Positions 33,113 through 37,613 of a DNA stretch of 37,613 nt are shown here, piece after piece; position 1 is the stretch's first letter; every line of letters starts with the position of its first letter. The stretch spans positions 1 to 37,613 of the forward strand of contig CAZQLE010000009.1 of the NCBI GenBank assembly GCA_964593905.1, in the 5' to 3' direction. The stretch comes from CAZQLE01 sp964593905. GTDB taxonomy: Bacteria > Chloroflexota > Anaerolineae > Anaerolineales > Anaerolineaceae. The position numbers and the translations under genes were made by a program. The notes beneath the pieces were generated by a model. The model saw only the letters and a list, made by a program, of their open reading frames with translations. It was not told the origin of the DNA and made no database searches.

Positions 33113-34528
33113 TTAATTCAACAGCCAGATTGCAATTTGCGGGGTGATCCAGGCCTCCACCATGGCCGCAACCAGCATCAGCGGGATCACAATGCCCACC
33201 ATCACTTTTAACCATCCCGCCAGGGTGATCAAATACGTTTCGCCGACAGTTTTTTCGGTGCGCGGGGTGCCCAGCATCGCCCCGCCCTGCAAAACGGTTG
33301 CAGTTGCCAGAATTGCAATCGGAATTTCAATGATGCCGTGCGGCAAAATCAGACCGATAAACGTGGTGATTGAGAATCCATTCTGAGTTAACAGTGCCAT
33401 CAGGTAACCTGCAACCCCCATGCTCATCATCACCGGCAGCACCCCCAGAACCCCAAAAGAGAACATCCCGATCAACATCGATAACAACATCACCCGGATA
33501 TTATTCCAGAAAATCGCCAGAACCGGGCGCAGCGACAAAAACGGCAGCAAATCGGATATCGCCTCGGTTCGTTCGCGCAAGTCTGAAACAGAAGTTGCAT
33601 CCAGAGGAATTTCAAAACGATTAAATTGCAGCGCGCCAATGACCAGGCTGGCCAGTGTTAAACCCAGCACAATGCCAAACGGCAAACGCAAAGAACGCAG
33701 CGTACCCCACACCGATTTACGATACCATTCTGCAATAGACCGCGTCCCGCCGGCAAACTCACCCCAGAACACCCGCCCCATCCAACGAAAGTTGAGCACA
33801 TCCAGGTCAGAGCCCAGCAGTTCTTCGCGTTGAAAGTGCGCCAGCCCAACCCGCACCAGCAGCACGCCAATACCAATCAGGCCCACCACCACCCACCAGA
33901 GGGTGGATAAATCGCCCCAGAACATTAAGATACTTTCACCCTGCACAAGCAGCGCAACCGGGATGATGATAAAACTGGCCAACAAATTCGCCGCGCGCAC
34001 AGACGTTGCCTGCGAAGAAACCACCACCGCCCCGCTCACCATGACCACCGCCTGAACAATGGTCAAAACCGTAATTTGAAGCAGCAGAATCGGCTCTGGA
34101 AGGACGATCCCTTTTAAGAACAGCCCGCTAAGATACACGATCATCCCTAAAAAGCTCGACAGCAATGGCGGAACAACCGCAGCCAGAAGCTTGCCCAGAT
34201 AGAGTTGCCAATCTTTCAACGGGCTATTGAGCAGCGGTTCAATGCTGCCGCGCTCTTTCTCACCCACAAAAGTCTCCAGCGCAATGACCAGCGAAACCGA
34301 GATCGGGAAAAAGCCCACGATCATCAATAAAAACGGCACCAGCCGCTCGGCCACCACATCTGCCCCATAGCGCTGCACAAAATTAAGAATTTGCTGGGCG
34401 GTAAAATTCATCAAAAACGGAAAGAACAGGGTCAACCCGACCACCGGGAAGATAATCCGCCAGTCACGAAACTGATCACGGATCTCGCGCCGGGTGATGA
34501 CCAGAGCCGGACGAAAATTCTCAAACAT
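33113..34528 (-). CDS. ABC-2-type permease fused to a SpoIIM (DUF95) domain
   Basis: 471 residues. The first 250 or so have six hydrophobic helices and the ABC-2 permease feature EKERGSIEPLLNSPLKDWQLYLGK. A soluble stretch follows, then the C-terminal part (about 290-471) looks like a SpoIIM domain: a helix, a periplasmic-type loop, FWNNIRVMLLSMLIG, the LLTQNGFS region and LPHGIIEIPIAILA, with conserved N343, H397, G398 and E401. Start 34528 has GGAGG upstream and overlaps the ATPase stop by eight bases; the longer frame to 34591 would reach deeper into the ATPase gene. With the ATPase it forms an exporter or membrane-remodelling complex. Confidence 0.88.
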   Translation of the reverse strand: MFENFRPALVITRREIRDQFRDWRIIFPVVGLTLFFPFLMNFTAQQILNFVQRYGADVVAERLVPFLLMIVGFFPISVSLVIALETFVGEKERGSIEPLLNSPLKDWQLYLGKLLAAVVPPLLSSFLGMIVYLSGLFLKGIVLPEPILLLQITVLTIVQAVVMVSGAVVVSSQATSVRAANLLASFIIIPVALLVQGESILMFWGDLSTLWWVVVGLIGIGVLLVRVGLAHFQREELLGSDLDVLNFRWMGRVFWGEFAGGTRSIAEWYRKSVWGTLRSLRLPFGIVLGLTLASLVIGALQFNRFEIPLDATSVSDLRERTEAISDLLPFLSLRPVLAIFWNNIRVMLLSMLIGMFSFGVLGVLPVMMSMGVAGYLMALLTQNGFSITTFIGLILPHGIIEIPIAILATATVLQGGAMLGTPRTEKTVGETYLITLAGWLKVMVGIVIPLMLVAAMVEAWITPQIAIWLLN

Positions 34529-35447
34529 GATCCACCTCCCGGGTGACCGCTGTGAGATAAGCCTGCTCCAATGACCGGGAAACCGGGGCAAAGGTTGTCA
34601 CCGCAAGACCCTGATCCAACAAATAACGCAGCAATTTTGGATTGTTTTCTTCAGGATTAACGATTGAAAAACGCAGCCGGTTTTCCTCAACCCCCAACCA
34701 GCAAATTCCGGGCAGGTCCGGCGGGCGCCACCCTTCGATATTGGAGGCCAGCGCCACTTCAAACTCGGGTTCACCCAGCAGACGTGTTTTCAGGGCCTCG
34801 GGCGTTCCCTGTTCAATGATTGCGCCGTGTCGGATAATAGCCACCTGATCGGCCAGTTCCTGGGCTTCCAGCAGATTATGCGTGCAGAGCATGATCGTAC
34901 GCTCGGAGGTTTTCAACGATGCAATCGCGTTTCGCACCAGCCGCGCAGATTCCGGGTCCATTGCCGAGGTGGGCTCATCCAACAGCAGCACGTTTGGTTC
35001 GTGCAGCATGGCGCGTACCAGCGCAATTTTCTGCCGCATCCCTTTGGAATATTCCCCCAGCCGCTTTTTTCGCGCAAAATTCAGGCCAAAGCGTTCCAAC
35101 AAATCATCGGTTCGTTTTCGGATTGTTTTTGAATCGAGAGAATAGAGCTGACCAAAAAAGTGCAGGTACTCAACGGCATTCATGCGTCCATACAGACCAT
35201 GATGCTCCGTCAGCACCCCCACCCTGGCCCGCACCTGTTCAGCCTGGGTCACCACATCATAACCGGCGATAACCGCCCTGCCGCTGGTTGGCCGCAGAAT
35301 GGAGGTCAACATCCGCACCGTGGTGGTTTTTCCGGCCCCGTTGGGCCCTAATAAGATCAAAACCTGACCGGTTTTCACGTCCAGGTTGATCCCGCGTACT
35401 GCGGTAAACTCATCAAATTTCTTGGTCAGCGCTTCAGCATAGATCAT
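34521..35447 (-). CDS. ABC-transporter ATP-binding protein (ABC-2 partner)
   Basis: 308 residues. Walker A GPNGAGKT (34-41), a variant signature YSKGMRQK (133-140) in place of LSGGQ, Walker B VLLLDEPT (153-160) followed by SAMDPES as D loop, and the H loop LCTHN. The KGM signature is the usual form in the ABC-2/NatA-like branch. The C-terminal 80 residues form the accessory domain of these ATPases. It is cotranscribed with the SpoIIM-fused permease. The exported substrate is unknown; proteins, drugs or sodium are handled by relatives. GAGG lies before the ATG. Confidence 0.94.
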   Translation of the reverse strand: MIYAEALTKKFDEFTAVRGINLDVKTGQVLILLGPNGAGKTTTVRMLTSILRPTSGRAVIAGYDVVTQAEQVRARVGVLTEHHGLYGRMNAVEYLHFFGQLYSLDSKTIRKRTDDLLERFGLNFARKKRLGEYSKGMRQKIALVRAMLHEPNVLLLDEPTSAMDPESARLVRNAIASLKTSERTIMLCTHNLLEAQELADQVAIIRHGAIIEQGTPEALKTRLLGEPEFEVALASNIEGWRPPDLPGICWLGVEENRLRFSIVNPEENNPKLLRYLLDQGLAVTTFAPVSRSLEQAYLTAVTREVDHV

Positions 35448-35471
35448 TGTTCAGCCTCACAATAAACCCAT

Positions 35472-35500
35472 AGGATACCAAAAAATAAAAAGGGGTGCAA
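35472..35500 (-). promoter_or_regulatory. Putative promoter of the ABC-transporter operon
   Basis: On the minus strand TTGCAC (35500-35495) and TATCCT (35477-35472) are separated by exactly 17 bases, most of them T. A start at about 35465 gives a short leader with GAGG. Confidence 0.5.
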
Positions 35501-35531
35501 CAGGCTGAGCGCTGATAAAACAGAAGAAGGT

Positions 35532-36392
35532 CTACTCTGTCGGAGCTTCCTCCCGGGTTGTCTCCTCATCCACATTCACTGCTGCGGTCGCCGATCCATC
35601 ATTGCGATGCCGAACGATCAAAGCAATCACCGCTGCAATCCCAATCACCGCCATCAGGGTCTGGTTGACATTCAAGGTCCACACCGGTGAAGGATCCAGC
35701 CGCAAGAATTCCAGGCCAAACCGAATGACCGGATAAATGACCAGATAGAGCAGGAAAATATCACCGGTTTTCAGGCGGTCCTTAAAACGGCGGGCTGCCC
35801 AGAGAAGAATCCCCATATTAACCAGGTTCAAAATGGATTCATATAAAAACAGCGGGTGATAATAAGCCTGATCGGCATAACCGGGCAGCCGCCGCTCGGG
35901 GCGAATAAAGATCGCCCAGGGCAAACTGGTGGGTGCGCCGTACAGCTCCTGGTTGACAAAGTTCCCCCAGCGCCCCACTGCCTGGGCAAGCGCCAGACCG
36001 GGTGCAATGATATCGGTGATCATCCCAAAAGACAGCTTATATTTGCGGCAGTAGAAATAGACCGCCAGAGCGCCGCCCATGACCGCGCCGGGAATCCCCA
36101 GCCCACCCTTCCAGATCGACAATGCGTCCACGGGGTGGGTCAGATAATACCACGTGGTAATGCCCTGTTCCACCATGGAAGCCGGCGGGGTCAGAATGTG
36201 CCATACCCGCGCGCCAATAATTCCACCAATTAACGCCCAGGGCAAAATATCCCAGACCATTTCCGAATCCAGTTTGCGCCGCACAGCTTCGCGGCTGGCA
36301 AGCCATGCCGCCCCCAGCGCACCCAGCATGATGATAATGCCGTAATAATGAATGGTCAGTGGTCCAATTTGAATTGTTTCAGCAGTAAACAT
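35532..36392 (-). CDS. lgt: Prolipoprotein diacylglyceryl transferase Lgt
   Basis: 286 residues with seven hydrophobic helices. The Lgt signature is AVGRWGNFVNQELYG, with the phospholipid-site Arg and Asn, and the conserved IHYYGIII and IGARVWHIL segments are present. The HGG-type loop reads WKGGLGIPG: the position of the catalytic His of E. coli Lgt is not His here, as in several Gram-positive-type Lgt proteins. The enzyme transfers diacylglycerol from phosphatidylglycerol to the lipobox cysteine. A charged C-terminal tail (about 260-286) is extra. It follows the CDP-alcohol phosphatidyltransferase gene by five bases, so the two lipid genes share a transcript. Confidence 0.95.
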   Translation of the reverse strand: MFTAETIQIGPLTIHYYGIIIMLGALGAAWLASREAVRRKLDSEMVWDILPWALIGGIIGARVWHILTPPASMVEQGITTWYYLTHPVDALSIWKGGLGIPGAVMGGALAVYFYCRKYKLSFGMITDIIAPGLALAQAVGRWGNFVNQELYGAPTSLPWAIFIRPERRLPGYADQAYYHPLFLYESILNLVNMGILLWAARRFKDRLKTGDIFLLYLVIYPVIRFGLEFLRLDPSPVWTLNVNQTLMAVIGIAAVIALIVRHRNDGSATAAVNVDEETTREEAPTE

Positions 36393-36397
36393 GCAGG

Positions 36398-37066
36398 CTA
36401 ACTCCTGGGGGTCGAATTAATTGTGGCAGAGGCTTTGGCTGCCTGCTGTGCTTGCATCTCGGCATGTGCCTGTCGCCGCACATAAAAGATGCGCTGCAAG
36501 GCGGTAATATTGGCAAAAATGGCAATTAACCACACTGCCACCAGCGGAATTTGAAAAATAATACCGGGAATCAGAATGATATAGCGCTCCATTCGGCTGA
36601 GCAGACCAACCTTAACATCAAAGCCCAGACCCTCTCCCCGCGCGCGGGTGTAAGAGACCATAATGGAGCCTACAATCGAAAGATAAGACAACACTGCCCC
36701 CGGCCAATTGCCGATGGAAACAAAATAATAGCAGAGCGCACCCATAATGACAAATTCGGAGTAACGGTCGGTGGTGGAATCGACAAAAGCGCCAAAACGG
36801 GAGGATTCACCGCGCATCCGCGCCATGGTCCCATCCAGAAAATCAAGGGGCGCCATGACCAGCAACAAAATTCCACCCCAGGTAAGCTGACCGGTCGCCA
36901 CCAGATAACCGGCAGCAAAATGCCCCCCCAGACCGGCAACCGTAACCGTATTGGGACGCAGACCCAGTTTTAACAAGAACCCTGCGCCCAGACGGGCAAA
37001 ACCCTGAAACTGATCTCTGGCACGATCCGACAGGGTTTTACGTTCTGTTTTTACAGCATTTTCCAA
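36398..37066 (-). CDS. CDP-alcohol phosphatidyltransferase
   Basis: 222 residues with about six hydrophobic helices. The full motif DG-xx-AR-x8-G-xxx-D-xxx-D is present at D78-G79, A82-R83, G92, D96 and D100, so the enzyme is expected to be active. It transfers a phosphatidyl group from CDP-diacylglycerol to an alcohol; the layout and the LGLRPNTVT opening resemble the phosphatidylinositol-phosphate synthase and PgsA branches, which cannot be told apart here. The start is an unusual TTG at 37066, supported by GGAG six bases upstream; no in-frame ATG keeps the N-terminal helix. Confidence 0.92.
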   Translation of the reverse strand: MENAVKTERKTLSDRARDQFQGFARLGAGFLLKLGLRPNTVTVAGLGGHFAAGYLVATGQLTWGGILLLVMAPLDFLDGTMARMRGESSRFGAFVDSTTDRYSEFVIMGALCYYFVSIGNWPGAVLSYLSIVGSIMVSYTRARGEGLGFDVKVGLLSRMERYIILIPGIIFQIPLVAVWLIAIFANITALQRIFYVRRQAHAEMQAQQAAKASATINSTPRS

Positions 37067-37184
37067 AATATTCTCCAGAAATACAGATAAGTACCTGTGA
37101 TGTAACCGCCCGGACAGCCTGAAAAAGCCGCTGAATTTGAGATGCCAGTTACTTTATAGCTAATTTTACCAGAGAATGAGGGGG

Positions 37185-37613
37185 TTACGATTCGTTTTCC
37201 TCATCCACCCCATCCACATCAACGCCCAGGTCTGCGTCATCTGGCGACCACAACACCTCGCGTTCTCGCCCGCCCGGTTGAGACGGCCCCACAACCCCCA
37301 GTGACTCCAACTCATCAATTAACCGGGCGGCCCGTGGGTACCCGATTCTTAATCGCCGTTGCAGCATGGATGCACTGGCATGACGGCTTTGCTTAACAAT
37401 TGCAATCGCCTGTTTAACCAATTGGTCGGGGCCGGCTTCCTCCTGTGCGAGCAGTTCTTCCCAGGGAGCCTCGCCCGTTGGCTGGTTTTCGGCCAGCTTC
37501 TTCCAATAATCAACCACGGCTTCGATCTCTGCATCGCTGACAATTACGCCCTGCGCGCGCACCGGTGTACCCGATTCCGGGTTCAAGAACAGCATATCGC
37601 CGCGCCCCAGAAG
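37185..37613 (-). CDS. ftsK: DNA translocase FtsK, C-terminal end (5' end outside window)
   Basis: Only the last 142 codons are present; the frame runs on past base 37613. The visible part opens with LLGRGDMLFLNPESGTPVR, the end of the RecA-like motor domain, followed by VSDAEIEAVVDYWKK. The gamma winged-helix domain comes next, with ASASMLQRRLRIGYPRAARLID then LESLGVVGP, which reads the KOPS-type orientation signals and contacts XerD. An acidic tail closes the protein. FtsK pumps DNA at the septum. The gene ends 118 bases before the phosphatidyltransferase start on the same strand. Confidence 0.95.
   Translation of the reverse strand, partial: LLGRGDMLFLNPESGTPVRAQGVIVSDAEIEAVVDYWKKLAENQPTGEAPWEELLAQEEAGPDQLVKQAIAIVKQSRHASASMLQRRLRIGYPRAARLIDELESLGVVGPSQPGGREREVLWSPDDADLGVDVDGVDEENES

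Overview
The window reads as chromosomal DNA of a Chloroflexota bacterium, most likely of the Anaerolineae type. This is inferred from the combination of threonine/proline-rich surface linkers, an FhaA-like/FhaB-like pair next to a fused FtsW/RodA-PBP protein, an archease-RtcB pair, orphan CpaF and ParAB. No rRNA or other phylogenetic marker is present to confirm it. Genes are dense, mostly on short operons of both strands, with sigma-70-like promoters (repeated TATAAT boxes). I see no phage, insertion sequence, CRISPR array or other clear mobile element.

Layout. 1-3474 is the 3' end of a very large surface protein made of Fn3-like modules in alternating pairs, closed by a strong terminator. 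3600-5710 (minus) holds tRNA-Met with its promoter and terminator, a membrane-anchored sulfatase-modifying-factor-like protein and RadC. 5880-13711 (plus) runs from a membrane zinc-ribbon protein through a PfkB kinase, ParA-ParB and an amidohydrolase to two histidine kinases and one OmpR-type regulator; the first kinase carries an MshEN-like (cyclic-di-GMP-binding type) N-terminus. 13755-17536 holds a small unknown protein overlapping an orphan CpaF ATPase, then a double-HTH regulator, a TPR protein and a GNAT acetyltransferase. 17540-17765 is a strongly structured, unassigned RNA leader in front of a DsbA-like thiol oxidoreductase, followed by a VOC protein.

19070-23180 (minus) is a secG / peptide-binding protein / unknown 193-residue protein / cobalamin adenosyltransferase / DUF554 run. 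23184-24763 (plus) carries a PHP phosphoesterase and a YbaK-type tRNA editing protein. 24773-26684 (minus) is the RNA-repair pair archease-RtcB. 26740-31470 (plus) is a cell-envelope operon: two FHA proteins, methylthioadenosine phosphorylase, and an 875-residue FtsW/RodA-transpeptidase fusion. 31467-32384 is an epimerase, 32553-33056 a lone HNH protein. 33113-37613 (minus) is an ABC transporter whose permease carries a SpoIIM domain, then Lgt, a CDP-alcohol phosphatidyltransferase and the C-terminus of FtsK.

The observations most worth a second look are: (1) the fused SEDS-PBP protein keeps the glycosyltransferase-type signatures but has lost all three penicillin-binding active-site motifs, so it looks like a SEDS polymerase with a built-in dead transpeptidase; (2) the pseudoknotted leader RNA before the DsbA-like gene; (3) the MshEN-like histidine kinase next to an orphan secretion/pilus ATPase; and (4) the ABC-2/SpoIIM fusion permease.
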